Source: Paracoccaceae bacterium
Lineage (GTDB): Bacteria; Pseudomonadota; Alphaproteobacteria; Rhodobacterales; Rhodobacteraceae
Length of the DNA: 33,467 bases
Assembly (NCBI GenBank): GCA_013214635.1
Contig: JABSSC010000048.1
Location: 1 to 33,467, forward strand
Reading direction: 5' to 3'
Positions 9,062 to 17,166 of the stretch are shown one piece after another. Position 1 is the stretch's first letter, and the number at the start of each line of letters is the position of its first letter. The notes beneath the pieces were generated by a model that searched no databases, was not told the DNA's origin, and saw only the letters and a program-made list of their open reading frames with translations. The translations under genes and the position numbers were made by a program.

Positions 9062-9094
9062 CCGGGGACACTGAGGTGTCCCCGGCTTTCGTTT
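9062..9094 (+). terminator. Rho-independent terminator after gltB
   Basis: Perfect 10-bp stem CCGGGGACAC / GTGTCCCCGG with TGAG loop (9062-9085), followed by CTTTCGTTT. It lies 30 bases after the gltB stop and before the lipoprotein gene. Confidence 0.85.
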
Positions 9095-9140
9095 GGGGCG
9101 ACGCATAGACCAGAAAACTATGAAAACATTGGAGGTTTTG

Positions 9141-9512
9141 ATGCGACCGAAGTTCTTGATTGCCCTGCCAACTGCCGCATTCCTGGTGGCCTGTGCGAAT
9201 TCCGGTTCAAGCTACGTGCCGATAATCGACGGTCCGGTTGGACCGAACTTCAATGTTGATCTCGCCCAATGTCAGCAGATCTCGACCCAGCAAGGGGTCG
9301 TCGACGAAAGCACGGCATCAACGGCGGCAACGTCTGCGGTCGCGGCGGGTGCCGCGGCGGCCATCATCGACAATTCCGGCAATAACGCGCTTGATGCCGC
9401 GATTGCGGGTGCTGTGATTGGCGGGGCGGCCAGCACGATCAACAACCGTCAGCAGCAAGAAGCGATCATTCGCAACTGCATGCGTGGACGCGGGTACAAC
9501 GTGGTCGGCTAG
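9141..9512 (+). CDS. Small glycine-zipper lipoprotein
   Basis: A 123-residue predicted outer-membrane or periplasmic lipoprotein. Residues 1-18 form a lipoprotein signal ending in the lipobox LVAC, with C18 as the acylated residue. The middle contains an alanine/glycine-rich segment with repeated small-residue spacing (AAGAAAAIIDN, AIAGAVIGGAAS), as in glycine-zipper families that pack within membranes. A Cys pair near residues 42 and 113 (LAQCQQI, RNCMRGRGY) may form a disulfide. ATG 9141 is chosen because GGAGG lies five bases upstream (9131-9135) and it starts the signal peptide cleanly; a longer frame from 9093 has neither. Biological role unknown. Confidence 0.75.
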   Translation: MRPKFLIALPTAAFLVACANSGSSYVPIIDGPVGPNFNVDLAQCQQISTQQGVVDESTASTAATSAVAAGAAAAIIDNSGNNALDAAIAGAVIGGAASTINNRQQQEAIIRNCMRGRGYNVVG

Positions 9513-9561
9513 ACCTGAATTCCGGGCTGTTCGCGCAGCTTGAATTCGGTTACTTGGCAGC

Positions 9562-10299
9562 GTGGCACAGGCGAAAAAGAAACCCGCGGCGAAAAAGAAA
9601 AAAACCGCCGCGAAACCTAAGAAGCTCCCGCTATGGCGGCGCATTTTGCGCTGGGCTGGGCGGGGCTTGGGGGCTGTTGCTGCCTTCTTTGTCCTGCTCG
9701 TATTTATCTTTGCGTTTCTCCGCCCGCCAACAACGCCTTACATTATTGCCGAAGGGCTGCGGCATGGCGGGATTGATCGGCAGTGGGTGCGGATGCGGGA
9801 TGTGGCCCCTGTGATGGGGCGTTCCGTCGTTGCGGCGGAGGACGCGAATTTCTGCCTGCACTGGGGGTTCGACATCCCGGCGATCCGTGATGCGTTAGAG
9901 GACGGTGCGGGTCGCGGCGCGTCCACACTCACCCAGCAGACAGTCAAGAACGTCTTCCTATGGCAAGGGCGAAGCTGGCCCCGAAAGGCAATGGAGGCGT
10001 TGCTGACCCCGGTGGTCGAACTGGTCTGGACCAAGCGCCGGATTGTCGAGGTGTATTTGAACGTCGCCGAATTCGATACGGGCGTCTTCGGAGTTCAGGC
10101 GGCGGCTCAGCATTACTTTGGCGTGGACGCGCGTGATTTGACCGCGACGCAGGCTGCGCGGTTGGCGGCAGTGCTTCCCAATCCCAAAGAGCGATCGGCG
10201 TCGAGGCCAACAACAGCGCTTCAACGGCGGGCCAATGCCATTGCCGATGGGGCGGAGACAATCCGCCGGGATGGGCGTGCAGACTGCTTTGAGGATTGA
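9562..10299 (+). CDS. mtgA: Monofunctional biosynthetic peptidoglycan transglycosylase
   Basis: A 245-residue GT51-family glycosyltransferase that polymerises lipid II into glycan strands at the inner membrane. A very basic Lys/Ala-rich N-terminus is followed by one membrane anchor (about residues 36-53) and the catalytic domain. The family motifs are present: AEDANF with catalytic E93, GASTLTQQ at 119-126, and KRRIVEVYLN with the second glutamate E163. There is no transpeptidase domain, which separates it from class A penicillin-binding proteins. The start is GTG at 9562, with no strong ribosome binding site; no ATG lies near the N-terminus. uppP, acting in the same lipid-carrier cycle, is 7 kb away. 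Confidence 0.93.
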   Translation: MAQAKKKPAAKKKKTAAKPKKLPLWRRILRWAGRGLGAVAAFFVLLVFIFAFLRPPTTPYIIAEGLRHGGIDRQWVRMRDVAPVMGRSVVAAEDANFCLHWGFDIPAIRDALEDGAGRGASTLTQQTVKNVFLWQGRSWPRKAMEALLTPVVELVWTKRRIVEVYLNVAEFDTGVFGVQAAAQHYFGVDARDLTATQAARLAAVLPNPKERSASRPTTALQRRANAIADGAETIRRDGRADCFED

Positions 10300-10324
10300 A
10301 CTACAGCCCGGTTTTCGGCAATCA

Positions 10325-10350
10325 CCATGGATATACCCCATGGATATACC
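10325..10350 (+). repeat. Perfect tandem 13-base duplication (CCATGGATATACC x2)
   Basis: CCATGGATATACC at 10325-10337 is repeated immediately at 10338-10350, just 16 bases before the glutathione S-transferase start. Both copies contain ATG, and the second is in frame with the gst gene ([15 protein letters not shown]), offering an alternative upstream start. Probably a recent slippage duplication. Confidence 0.8.
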
Positions 10351-10366
10351 ATCGCAAAAGCTGATC

Positions 10367-11032
10367 ATGATCCGACTTTATCACGTCCCCCTTTCTCCAT
10401 TTTGCCGCAAGGTGCGCCTGAGCCTTGGTGAGAAGAAGCTTGAGGTCGAACTTGTCGAAGAGAAATACTGGGAACGTGACCCCGATTTTCTGCGACGCAA
10501 TCCCGCCGGGAAAGTTCCGATTCTGAGGATGGACGGCAAAACGCTGACCGAAAGTTCGGCGATTTGCGAATACATTGAAGAGACGCATCCGACGCCGTCG
10601 CTGATGCCAAAAGACCCCGGAACCCGGCATGAGGTTCGCAGGTTGGTCGCTTGGTTTGACGATACATTCCATACGGAGGTGACGTCGAAACTGCTTTACG
10701 AGCGGGTGAACAAAAAGATCATCGGAACGGGCTATCCCGATAGCTCGAACGTGAAGGCCGGGGCCAAGGCCATTCGCTATCACCTCGACTATATGGAGCA
10801 TCTTCTGGACCAGCGACGCTGGCTGGCGGGGGACGCGATGACGCTGGCAGACTTTGCCGCCGCCGCGCATCTTTCGGCGTTGGATTATATCTCGGACGTG
10901 GATTGGAACCGCTGTGCGAATGTGCGCGACTGGTACGCCAAGATCAAATCGCGCCCGGCGTTTCGCGGATTGCTGGCAGATCAGGTGCCGGGGTTCCCGC
11001 CACCATCGCATTATGCCGATCTGGATTTCTGA
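10367..11032 (+). CDS. Glutathione S-transferase family protein
   Basis: A 221-residue protein with an N-terminal thioredoxin-like domain beginning [15 protein letters not shown] and an all-helical C-terminal domain. The SPFC segment (S10-C13) at the first helix is where GST enzymes place their catalytic Ser or Cys, and GKVPIL with the following [11 protein letters not shown] are the usual glutathione-binding cis-proline and Ser regions. The substrate cannot be inferred. The frame is open back to 10235, overlapping mtgA, but MIRLYHV is the natural start of the fold; an alternative ATG at 10340 lies inside the 13-base duplication. It sits 67 bases after mtgA and just before queG. Confidence 0.88.
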   Translation: MIRLYHVPLSPFCRKVRLSLGEKKLEVELVEEKYWERDPDFLRRNPAGKVPILRMDGKTLTESSAICEYIEETHPTPSLMPKDPGTRHEVRRLVAWFDDTFHTEVTSKLLYERVNKKIIGTGYPDSSNVKAGAKAIRYHLDYMEHLLDQRRWLAGDAMTLADFAAAAHLSALDYISDVDWNRCANVRDWYAKIKSRPAFRGLLADQVPGFPPPSHYADLDF

Positions 11033-11046
11033 TCCAACCCGCGATG

Positions 11047-11114
11047 GGGGGCTGTCTGCCCCCTCTGTGGGCTGCGCCCACATTCACACCCGAAAGTATT
11101 TCTGGACCAATGAA
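11047..11114 (+). repeat. Two hairpins plus GTATTTCTGGACCAATGAA element before queG
   Basis: Hairpin 1 is GGGGGC-TGTCT-GCCCCC (11047-11063); hairpin 2 is TGTGGGC-TGC-GCCCACA (11066-11082). They are followed by GTATTTCTGGACCAATGAA at 11096-11114, whose ATG (11110) is the queG start codon. The same 19-base tail, 17 of 19 identical, follows another hairpin at 15973-16003. The hairpins could also end gst transcription. From memory, comparable hairpin/GTATTT elements recur in Rhodobacteraceae genomes; this was not checked. Confidence 0.6.
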
Positions 11115-12144
11115 GGTTTCGGCCGTGGAGGCTGACCGGGTTAAGTCCAAGGCGCTGGAAGAGGGGTTTTCGCTGGCGCGGATAACCGGGCCGGAGACCG
11201 TGCCGGAAGTTGCTGAGCGGTTGGAGGCCTTTGTTGCGGCGGGCTATCATGGACAGATGGGGTGGCTTGCCGAGCGGCGTCATTGGCGAGGCGATCCGAC
11301 GGCGCTATGGCCAGATGCGCGGTCGGTCATCATATTGGCCGAGGTCTATACGCCGGATCACGACCCTTTGGCTGTTTTGGAGCGGCGCGACCGCGCTGCA
11401 ATCTCGGTTTATGCGCAGAACCGGGATTATCATGACCTTGTAAAAAAGCGCCTCAAGCGGGTTGGGCGTTGGCTGATCGAGGAGGCTGGCGGTGAGATCA
11501 AGGTGTTTGTCGATACCGCGCCGGTGCCCGAAAAGGCGCTGGGTCAAGCTGCCGGTCTGGGGTGGCAGGGCAAACACACCAATCTGGTCAGCCGTGATTT
11601 AGGGAACTGGTTCTTTCTGGGTGCGATTTTTACGACGCTCGAGTTGAAGCGCGATATGGCCGAGATTGATCACTGCGGATCGTGCCGGGCCTGCCTTGAT
11701 GTCTGCCCGACGGACGCCTTTCCCGCGCCTTACAAGCTCGACGCGCGGCGCTGCATCTCTTACCTGACGATTGAGCATCGTGGGCCTGTCGAAGAAGAGT
11801 TGCGCGGCAAACTGGGCAATAGGATTTACGGCTGCGATGACTGCCTTGCCGTTTGTCCCTGGAACAAGTTTGCGGTTGCGGCAAGTGAGATTGGCTATGC
11901 GGGCCGCGAAGACTTGATTGCGCCAGAGTTGGCGGAGTTGGCCGCTTTGGACGATACTGCCTTTCGCGAGCGGTTTCGTGGTAGCCCGATCAAGCGGATC
12001 GGGCGGGATCGATTTGTGCGCAATGTACTGTATGCGATCGGCAATTCTGGCGACCCCCGACTGAAACCATCCGCGCAGCGGCTTGTGAATGACGCGGATC
12101 CGACAGTTGCGGACGCTGCGCGCTGGGCTGTTTCACGGCTCTGA
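11110..12144 (+). CDS. queG: Epoxyqueuosine reductase QueG
   Basis: A 344-residue cobalamin-dependent iron-sulfur enzyme that reduces epoxyqueuosine to queuosine at the tRNA wobble base, the last step of queuosine synthesis. Two 4Fe-4S motifs are clear: C189/C192/C195/C199 ([13 protein letters not shown]) and C242/C245/C249 ([12 protein letters not shown]) with C215 as a further ligand. D135 in VDTAPVPE corresponds to the proposed proton donor. The C-terminal stretch resembles the HEAT-like repeat of longer QueG proteins. ATG 11110 is chosen because it begins a family-like N-terminus; the upstream open frame runs through gst and hairpin sequence. This start codon lies within the repeated GTATTT element. 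Confidence 0.93.
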   Translation: MKVSAVEADRVKSKALEEGFSLARITGPETVPEVAERLEAFVAAGYHGQMGWLAERRHWRGDPTALWPDARSVIILAEVYTPDHDPLAVLERRDRAAISVYAQNRDYHDLVKKRLKRVGRWLIEEAGGEIKVFVDTAPVPEKALGQAAGLGWQGKHTNLVSRDLGNWFFLGAIFTTLELKRDMAEIDHCGSCRACLDVCPTDAFPAPYKLDARRCISYLTIEHRGPVEEELRGKLGNRIYGCDDCLAVCPWNKFAVAASEIGYAGREDLIAPELAELAALDDTAFRERFRGSPIKRIGRDRFVRNVLYAIGNSGDPRLKPSAQRLVNDADPTVADAARWAVSRL

Positions 12145-12180
12145 CTGGCGGGACGGTGTTTTCCGCGATAGGCATTGGGC

Positions 12181-13119
12181 ATGTCCGTCGCCGCCCCCAA
12201 TGCCAGTCGCGCGATCGCGCTCAAGGTCGCGTCGGTGTTTCTGTTTGTCGTTATGGCGAGCTTGATCAAGTTCGGCTCCCGCGACGTGCCGCCGGGGGAG
12301 GCGGTGTTTTTTCGCTCGCTTTTTGCGTTGCCGGTGATTTTCGGCTGGCTCGCGCTTAAGGGAGAGTTGGCGGACGGGTGGAAAACCCAGAACCCACTTG
12401 GCCATCTGTGGCGCGGATTGATCGGCACCTCTGCAATGGCGATGTCCTTTGCGGGGCTTGCCATTCTTCCGCTGAGTGAGGTGAAGGCCATTCAGTATGC
12501 CGCGCCGATCCTCGTCGTGGTCTTTGCCGCGCTCATCCTGGGTGAGCGCATCCGAAAAGTTCGGATCACGGCGGTTGCGATGGGAATGATCGGTGTGCTG
12601 ATCATCTTATGGCCGCGTTTGACAACCTTGAGTGATACGGCGAGCGATCCCTATTTGGCGTTCGGCGCGATGATTGTGCTGACGGGGTCGGCCTGTGCAG
12701 CGATGGCGCAGATCTTTGTGCGGCGGTTGGTCGAGACGGAGTCGGCGAGTTCAATCGTGTTTTGGTTCACCATCACATCGACCGTGCTGTCGCTTCTTAC
12801 CGCGCCATTTGGCTGGGCGATGCCTGCGGCGGATGCGTTTGTGGCGCTTGTGCTGGCGGGTTTGTGCGGGGGCGTCGGGCAGATTCTTTTGACCCAGAGT
12901 TACCGCTATGCCGACGTATCCGTCATTGCACCGTTTGATTATATGTCGATGCTGTTCGCATTGGTAATTGGATATGTGCTGTTCGATGAGGTGCCGACTG
13001 CGGCGATGTTGGGCGGTGCGGCGCTTGTGATCGCGGCGGGTGTGCTGATTATCTGGCGCGAGCGGCAGCTGGGCCTGAAGCGCGGGCGCGCTCGGGCGGT
13101 GGTGACACGAGATGGGTAG
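12181..13119 (+). CDS. DMT (EamA) family transporter
   Basis: A 312-residue inner-membrane protein with about ten hydrophobic segments arranged as two EamA repeats, the layout of drug/metabolite exporters. The first repeat ends with an AALILGERIRKVR segment and the second with LFDEVPTAAMLGGAALV, both containing the conserved (L)xE that follows the fourth helix of each half. The substrate is unknown. ATG 12181 is preferred over TTG 12175, two codons upstream. It lies 36 bases after queG and 11 bases before the marC-like gene, so it is likely co-transcribed with them. Confidence 0.85.
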   Translation: MSVAAPNASRAIALKVASVFLFVVMASLIKFGSRDVPPGEAVFFRSLFALPVIFGWLALKGELADGWKTQNPLGHLWRGLIGTSAMAMSFAGLAILPLSEVKAIQYAAPILVVVFAALILGERIRKVRITAVAMGMIGVLIILWPRLTTLSDTASDPYLAFGAMIVLTGSACAAMAQIFVRRLVETESASSIVFWFTITSTVLSLLTAPFGWAMPAADAFVALVLAGLCGGVGQILLTQSYRYADVSVIAPFDYMSMLFALVIGYVLFDEVPTAAMLGGAALVIAAGVLIIWRERQLGLKRGRARAVVTRDG

Positions 13120-13130
13120 AGACGTCTGAG

Positions 13131-13760
13131 ATGGCAACAGGGCTTTTTGAGCAATTTGTGACGCTCTTTGTGGTCGTCGACCCAATTGGAACGGTGCCGG
13201 TTTTTGTTGCGGTCACTGCGGGCGTCGAGCCGAGTTTGCGGCGCCGGGTGGCCTTTCGCGCCTTTCTCATTGCATTGGGTGTCTTGGCCTTCTTCCTCGT
13301 CGCGGGTCAGTTCCTGATCGAGGGTCTTGGCATCAGCTTGCCAGCTTTTCAGATTGCTGGTGGTCTGATCCTCTTTCTCTTCGCGCTGACAATGATTTTT
13401 GGGGAATCCAAGCCAGACCGCGAGCTTGCCGAGGCGGATCGATCAGCCGAAGCAATGAACAAGGCAGTCTTTCCGCTGGCCGTGCCCTCAATCGCGTCGC
13501 CCGGTGCGATGCTGGCCGTCGTCCTGCTAACCGAGAACAACGTTTTCAGCGTCGCGGAACAGGCGGTAACGGCGGGTGTCCTGGTTGTCGTGCTGCTGAT
13601 CGCGCTTCTTGCGATGCTCGCTGCCGGGCCAATCCTGCGGCTTGTTCAGGAAAGCGGCGCGGCCATCGTCAGCCGGGTCATGGGTATGATCCTGGCTGCC
13701 GTGGCCGTCGACAATATCATCGCCGCAGTCTTTGTTTTGATCGCTGAGGGTCCGGTTTAG
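13131..13760 (+). CDS. MarC family (UPF0056) integral membrane protein
   Basis: A 209-residue protein with about six membrane segments. The family signature FVVVDPIGTVPVF near the N-terminus (about residues 13-25) and PLAVPSIASPGAM in the middle identify MarC-type proteins. Escherichia coli MarC was named for its position near marRAB, but a role in antibiotic resistance has not held up and its transport function is unknown. Eleven bases separate it from the DMT transporter gene. It converges on ilvE, sharing TTAG at 13757-13760, so no separate terminator exists between the two genes. Confidence 0.88.
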   Translation: MATGLFEQFVTLFVVVDPIGTVPVFVAVTAGVEPSLRRRVAFRAFLIALGVLAFFLVAGQFLIEGLGISLPAFQIAGGLILFLFALTMIFGESKPDRELAEADRSAEAMNKAVFPLAVPSIASPGAMLAVVLLTENNVFSVAEQAVTAGVLVVVLLIALLAMLAAGPILRLVQESGAAIVSRVMGMILAAVAVDNIIAAVFVLIAEGPV

Positions 13761-14626
13761 GTCCGGACCAGCTTTTCATAGCCTTCCGCGATATCGCGGG
13801 TTAGGGCGCCGACCTCAAAATTGTAATCACCGATCTGGCCAACCGGTGTGACTTCGGCGGCCGTGCCGGTGAGCCAGCACTGTTCGAACCCTTCGAGTTC
13901 TTCTGGCATGATGTGGCGCTCATGCACCTTGACTTGACGGTCCCGCAGCATGCCGATCACCGTCTGGCGTGTGATGCCATTGAGGAAGCAGTCCGGGTCG
14001 GGCGTGTGTACTTCGCCGTCTTTGACAAAGAAGATGTTGGCGCCCGTCGCCTCGGCCACGTAGCCGCGATAGTCGAACATCATGGCGTCAGCGCATCCTT
14101 TGGCCTCTGCCGCATGCTTGGACATGGTGCAGATCATATAGAGACCGGCGGCCTTGGCATGGCTCGGGATCGTCTCAGGGCTGGGGCGTTTCCATTTCGA
14201 GATGTCGAGCTTGGCGCCCTTGAATTTGCTGTCCCCGTAATAGGCACCCCATTCCCACGTTGCGACGGCAAGGCGGACAGGGTTACGGGCGGCTGAGACA
14301 CCCATGTCTTCGCCAGATCCCCGCCAAGCAACCGCGCGTACATAGGCGTCTTGGTGGCCATTGGCCTTCATCGTCTCATACTTGGCCGCTTCGATTTCAT
14401 CGACAGTCCAAGGGATTTCAAAATCGATCATCTTGGCAGACGCGTGCAGGCGTTCAGAATGCTTGCGAGATTCAAAGATCTTACCGTTATATGCGCGTTC
14501 GCCTTCGAAAACGGAGCTGGCGTAATGCATCGCGTGGGTCAGGATATGCACGTTGGCATCCCGCCACGGCACCATCTTGCCGTCGAGCCAAATCATTCCG
14601 TCGCGATCATCATAGGCACCGGCCAT
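13757..14626 (-). CDS. ilvE: Branched-chain amino acid aminotransferase
   Basis: A 289-residue class IV PLP-dependent aminotransferase for the last step of leucine, isoleucine and valine synthesis, also used in their catabolism. K158 in SHAKAAGLYM is the expected PLP Schiff-base lysine, and the DYRGYVAEATGANIFFV region matches the cofactor-phosphate and substrate-binding segment with its conserved glutamate. The start at 14626 (MAGAYDDRDG) has GGGAGGG five bases upstream; six extra in-frame codons from 14644 would include that ribosome binding site and are rejected. Divergent from the petP-like gene across 142 bases with a shared promoter region. Confidence 0.95.
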   Translation of the reverse strand: MAGAYDDRDGMIWLDGKMVPWRDANVHILTHAMHYASSVFEGERAYNGKIFESRKHSERLHASAKMIDFEIPWTVDEIEAAKYETMKANGHQDAYVRAVAWRGSGEDMGVSAARNPVRLAVATWEWGAYYGDSKFKGAKLDISKWKRPSPETIPSHAKAAGLYMICTMSKHAAEAKGCADAMMFDYRGYVAEATGANIFFVKDGEVHTPDPDCFLNGITRQTVIGMLRDRQVKVHERHIMPEELEGFEQCWLTGTAAEVTPVGQIGDYNFEVGALTRDIAEGYEKLVRT

Positions 14627-14697
14627 GGCACCCTCCCTTTCCAAATATTGCGCGAAATAAGTCCGAAACGGTCATAATATTTCGCAAAATCCGACAA

Positions 14698-14743
14698 TCG
14701 CTATCGATTCGGGCTTGGAATGTCAACAAGGCTGACATAAAAT
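14698..14743. promoter_or_regulatory. Back-to-back promoter region with dyad TGTCA-N7-TGACA between ilvE and petP-like gene
   Basis: Plus strand, towards the MarR-type gene: TTGGAA (14715-14720), 17 bases, TAAAAT (14738-14743). Minus strand, towards ilvE: TTGACA (plus-strand 14721-14726), 17 bases, TAGCGA (14698-14703). The plus-strand spacer contains the inverted repeat TGTCA-ACAAGGC-TGACA (14721-14737), which also covers the minus -35 box. A MarR-type dimer bound there could block both promoters; that is inference from position. Confidence 0.5.
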
Positions 14744-14768
14744 TTCGATAAGCTGATGAGAGGATGGC

Positions 14769-15272
14769 ATGAGCGACGGGACCGGGCGAGGGGGCGAAAG
14801 TCTTCTGTTTCTTACCGATGAGCAGCTCAAAAAGGGCATCGAAGCGATGTTCTTTGCCTATCGGGGGTTTACGGCTGATCCGGATTTGATCCTTGATGAC
14901 TACGGGTACGGACGAGCCCATCACCGGGCCATTCATTTCATATCTCGCAGCCCCGGAACCACCGTGAACAACCTCTTGTCGATCCTTGGCGTGACCAAGC
15001 AGTCGCTCAATCGTGTCTTGCGGACCTTGATTGAAGACGGTCTTGTAGAAAGTCGCGTTGGCACGCGCGACAAGCGGGAGCGGCATTTGCACCTGACCGA
15101 GACGGGACAGATATTGGAGGCGGACCTAAGCCGGGTTCAGCGCGACAGGTTGCGCATGGCCTATCGTACCGCGGGCCCCGAGGCGGTTGCAGGTTTTCGA
15201 AAAGTGCTGGAAGAAATGATGGATCCCGAAATGCAGCGTCATTTCCGGTTGCTGAAAGAGAGTGGACCATGA
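14769..15272 (+). CDS. petP: MarR family winged-helix regulator, PetP-like
   Basis: A 167-residue MarR-type transcription factor. The winged helix-turn-helix spans roughly residues 48-120, with recognition helix region VTKQSLNRVLRTLIEDGLV and the wing DKRERHLHLTETG typical of the family. It overlaps by ATGA (15269-15272) an OmpR-type response regulator. That order and coupling match petP-petR of Rhodobacter capsulatus, where PetR was reported as needed for cytochrome bc1 expression and growth. The assignment rests on remembered family and gene order; no petABC genes lie in this window, so the target genes here are unknown. It may bind the dyad at 14721-14737 just upstream. Confidence 0.75.
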   Translation: MSDGTGRGGESLLFLTDEQLKKGIEAMFFAYRGFTADPDLILDDYGYGRAHHRAIHFISRSPGTTVNNLLSILGVTKQSLNRVLRTLIEDGLVESRVGTRDKRERHLHLTETGQILEADLSRVQRDRLRMAYRTAGPEAVAGFRKVLEEMMDPEMQRHFRLLKESGP

Positions 15273-15970
15273 GCGACCCTGACGCCCACCTTTTGATTGT
15301 GGATGATGACGAACGCATCCGGGGGCTCTTACAAAAGTTCCTGATGCGAAATGGGTTCTGGGTTTCCGCCGCGCGGGATGCCGCCCATGCCCGACGGTTG
15401 CTGGAAGGATTGGATTTTGACCTGCTGATCCTCGATGTCATGATGCCGGGCGAAGATGGGATCACCTTTGCAAAATGGCTTAGGGAAGGGTCCGAAGTTC
15501 CGATCCTACTTTTGACCGCCCGCGGCGAGACGGAGAACCGTATTGCGGGGCTCGAAGCTGGGGCCGATGACTACCTGCCCAAACCGTTTGAGCCGAAAGA
15601 ACTGCTTTTGCGGATCAACGCCATCCTGCGGCGCGTTCCGCCGCCGGATGCGGGAGCAACGGTTGCAAAGGTTCTGCATTTGGGACCGATCCGCTACGAC
15701 GTGGAGCGGGGCGAGATGTGGCATGGCGATGATTTGGTCCGCCTTACCGCGACGGAAGCGCAGCTGATGCGGCTTTTTGCGGCCAAGCCCGGTGAACCAT
15801 TGAGCCGAACACAGCTTGTCGAAGATCTTGGTCGCGACAAAGACCGTGCGCAGGAGCGCGCCGTCGATGTTCAAATCACTCGCCTGCGTCGCAAGATTGA
15901 GTCCGACCCAAAGCAACCCCGGTATCTTCAGACCGTTCGTGGTGCGGGGTACATGCTTGCGCCGGATTGA
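15269..15970 (+). CDS. petR: OmpR-family response regulator, PetR-like
   Basis: A 233-residue two-domain response regulator. The receiver domain (about residues 6-120) has acidic D12/D13, phospho-acceptor D56 in LILDVMMP, T83 and K105, all the residues needed for phosphorylation. The C-terminal OmpR winged helix (about 135-230) ends in the usual RYLQTVRGAGYML. Its start overlaps the MarR-type gene by ATGA. No histidine kinase gene is adjacent, so the partner is unknown. The identification as PetR is from pairing with the PetP-like protein and is less certain than the family. Confidence 0.78.
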   Translation: MSDPDAHLLIVDDDERIRGLLQKFLMRNGFWVSAARDAAHARRLLEGLDFDLLILDVMMPGEDGITFAKWLREGSEVPILLLTARGETENRIAGLEAGADDYLPKPFEPKELLLRINAILRRVPPPDAGATVAKVLHLGPIRYDVERGEMWHGDDLVRLTATEAQLMRLFAAKPGEPLSRTQLVEDLGRDKDRAQERAVDVQITRLRRKIESDPKQPRYLQTVRGAGYMLAPD

Positions 15971-15972
15971 TA

Positions 15973-16003
15973 CCTCCGGCGGAGGTATTTGGGGACCAAT
16001 GAA
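15973..16003 (+). repeat. Hairpin plus GTATTTGGGGACCAATGAA element before the deacetylase-like gene
   Basis: CCTCCG-G-CGGAGG (15973-15985) is followed by GTATTTGGGGACCAATGAA (15985-16003), nearly identical to the element at 11096-11114. Here the element ATG (15999) is out of frame with the downstream gene, whose own ATG is five bases further on. Confidence 0.6.
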
Positions 16004-16927
16004 ATGACGATCTATTTTAGCAGTGATGCAGGTCTGAACCATGTCACGCCGCCGGGTCACCCGGAACAGGTTGCGCGGCTTGAGGCCGTGAAGAGGGCGC
16101 TTGCCGATGCGACGCTTGATCGTCGTGACGCGCCGGTCGCGGTGGATGACGAGATCCTGCGCGTTCATCCCGAAGCGTACCTTGATCGCGTGCAGCGCGC
16201 CGCACCCGAAAGCGGATGGCGGTCGCTGGACGCCGACACGCACCTGTCACCTGGATCGCTTGAAGCCGCTTTGAGGGCGGTCGGCGGCAATGTTGCGGCG
16301 GTAGACGCGGTTCTGGGGGGTGAGGCGCAGAACGCTTTCGTGGGCTGTCGTCCACCGGGCCACCATGCCGAGCGAGAAACCGCAATGGGGTTTTGCCTGT
16401 TTGGGAATGTCGCCATCGCCGCAAAGCGCGCGCTTGACCACCACGGGTTGGAACGCGTGGCGATTGTGGATTTTGACGTCCATCACGGGAACGGGACGCA
16501 GGATCTGTTGTGGGATGAAGAACGCGTTCTTTTCGTATCCTCTCATCAGATGCCGCTCTATCCCGGCACGGGTGGTGTGCATGAAACCGGTACCGCCAAC
16601 AACATCGTAAACCTGCCTCTGGCGCCGATGACGGGCGGGGCGGAGATGCGGCACGTGTACGAGAACGAGGTCTTTCCGGCTCTGGCTGACTATGCGCCGG
16701 AACTAGTGCTGATCTCTGCGGGCTTCGATGCCCACGCGGAGGATCCGTTGGCCAATTTGAATTGGCAAACATCCGACTTCCGCTGGTTGACCGAGCGGCT
16801 TTGCGATGTGGCGGAAAGCCATGCGCAAGGGCGCGTGGTCTCGACACTGGAAGGTGGCTATGATCTGGATGCGCTGGGCGAGAGTGTCGCGGCCCATGTT
16901 GATGTCCTAAGGGAGCGGAGCCAATGA
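16004..16927 (+). CDS. Histone deacetylase-like (class II HDAC / acetoin utilization) family protein
   Basis: A 307-residue zinc-dependent amidohydrolase of the arginase/deacetylase fold. The catalytic His pair H120/H121 is in RPPGHHAE; the zinc ligands D158 and H160 are in DFDVHHGNG, and D242 is in AGFDAH; the LEGGYD loop supplies the transition-state tyrosine. Bacterial relatives deacetylate acetylpolyamines or acetyl-lysine, so the substrate is open. The ATG at 16004 begins the fold; an in-frame TTG at 15989 is inside the repeated GTATTT element. It overlaps xseB by ATGA, an arrangement with ispA and dxs that I associate with Rhodobacteraceae. Confidence 0.9.
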   Translation: MTIYFSSDAGLNHVTPPGHPEQVARLEAVKRALADATLDRRDAPVAVDDEILRVHPEAYLDRVQRAAPESGWRSLDADTHLSPGSLEAALRAVGGNVAAVDAVLGGEAQNAFVGCRPPGHHAERETAMGFCLFGNVAIAAKRALDHHGLERVAIVDFDVHHGNGTQDLLWDEERVLFVSSHQMPLYPGTGGVHETGTANNIVNLPLAPMTGGAEMRHVYENEVFPALADYAPELVLISAGFDAHAEDPLANLNWQTSDFRWLTERLCDVAESHAQGRVVSTLEGGYDLDALGESVAAHVDVLRERSQ

Positions 16928-17166
16928 GTGAGACGCCGATTGACGAGATGAGCTTTGAAGAGGCCATGGCGGCTTTGGAGCAGGTTGTCGCGCAGCTTGA
17001 ATCGGGGGACGTTCCGTTGGATCGGTCAATTGCACTGTATGAGCGCGGCGCAGCGTTGAAGGCACATTGTCAGGCCAAGTTGAACGCCGCGGAAGAGAAA
17101 ATCGCCGCGATCACACTGGATGGGTCCGGTCAACCAAGCGGCACGAAGGCGGTCGAAGGTCTGTGA
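16924..17166 (+). CDS. xseB: Exodeoxyribonuclease VII small subunit
   Basis: An 80-residue helical protein with the family signature MSFEEAMAALEQVVAQLE and the segment VPLDRSIALYERGAALKAHC. It binds the large subunit XseA to form exonuclease VII, which degrades single-stranded DNA into oligonucleotides. xseA is not in this window. It overlaps the deacetylase gene by ATGA at its start and ispA by GTGA at its end, so all three are probably translated as a coupled set. Confidence 0.95.
   Translation: MSETPIDEMSFEEAMAALEQVVAQLESGDVPLDRSIALYERGAALKAHCQAKLNAAEEKIAAITLDGSGQPSGTKAVEGL

Noticed and set aside
16044-16967. 307-codon frame antisense to the deacetylase-like gene
   Set aside because: Low-complexity Arg/Ser/Pro-rich shadow; the sense strand has complete zinc and catalytic motifs.
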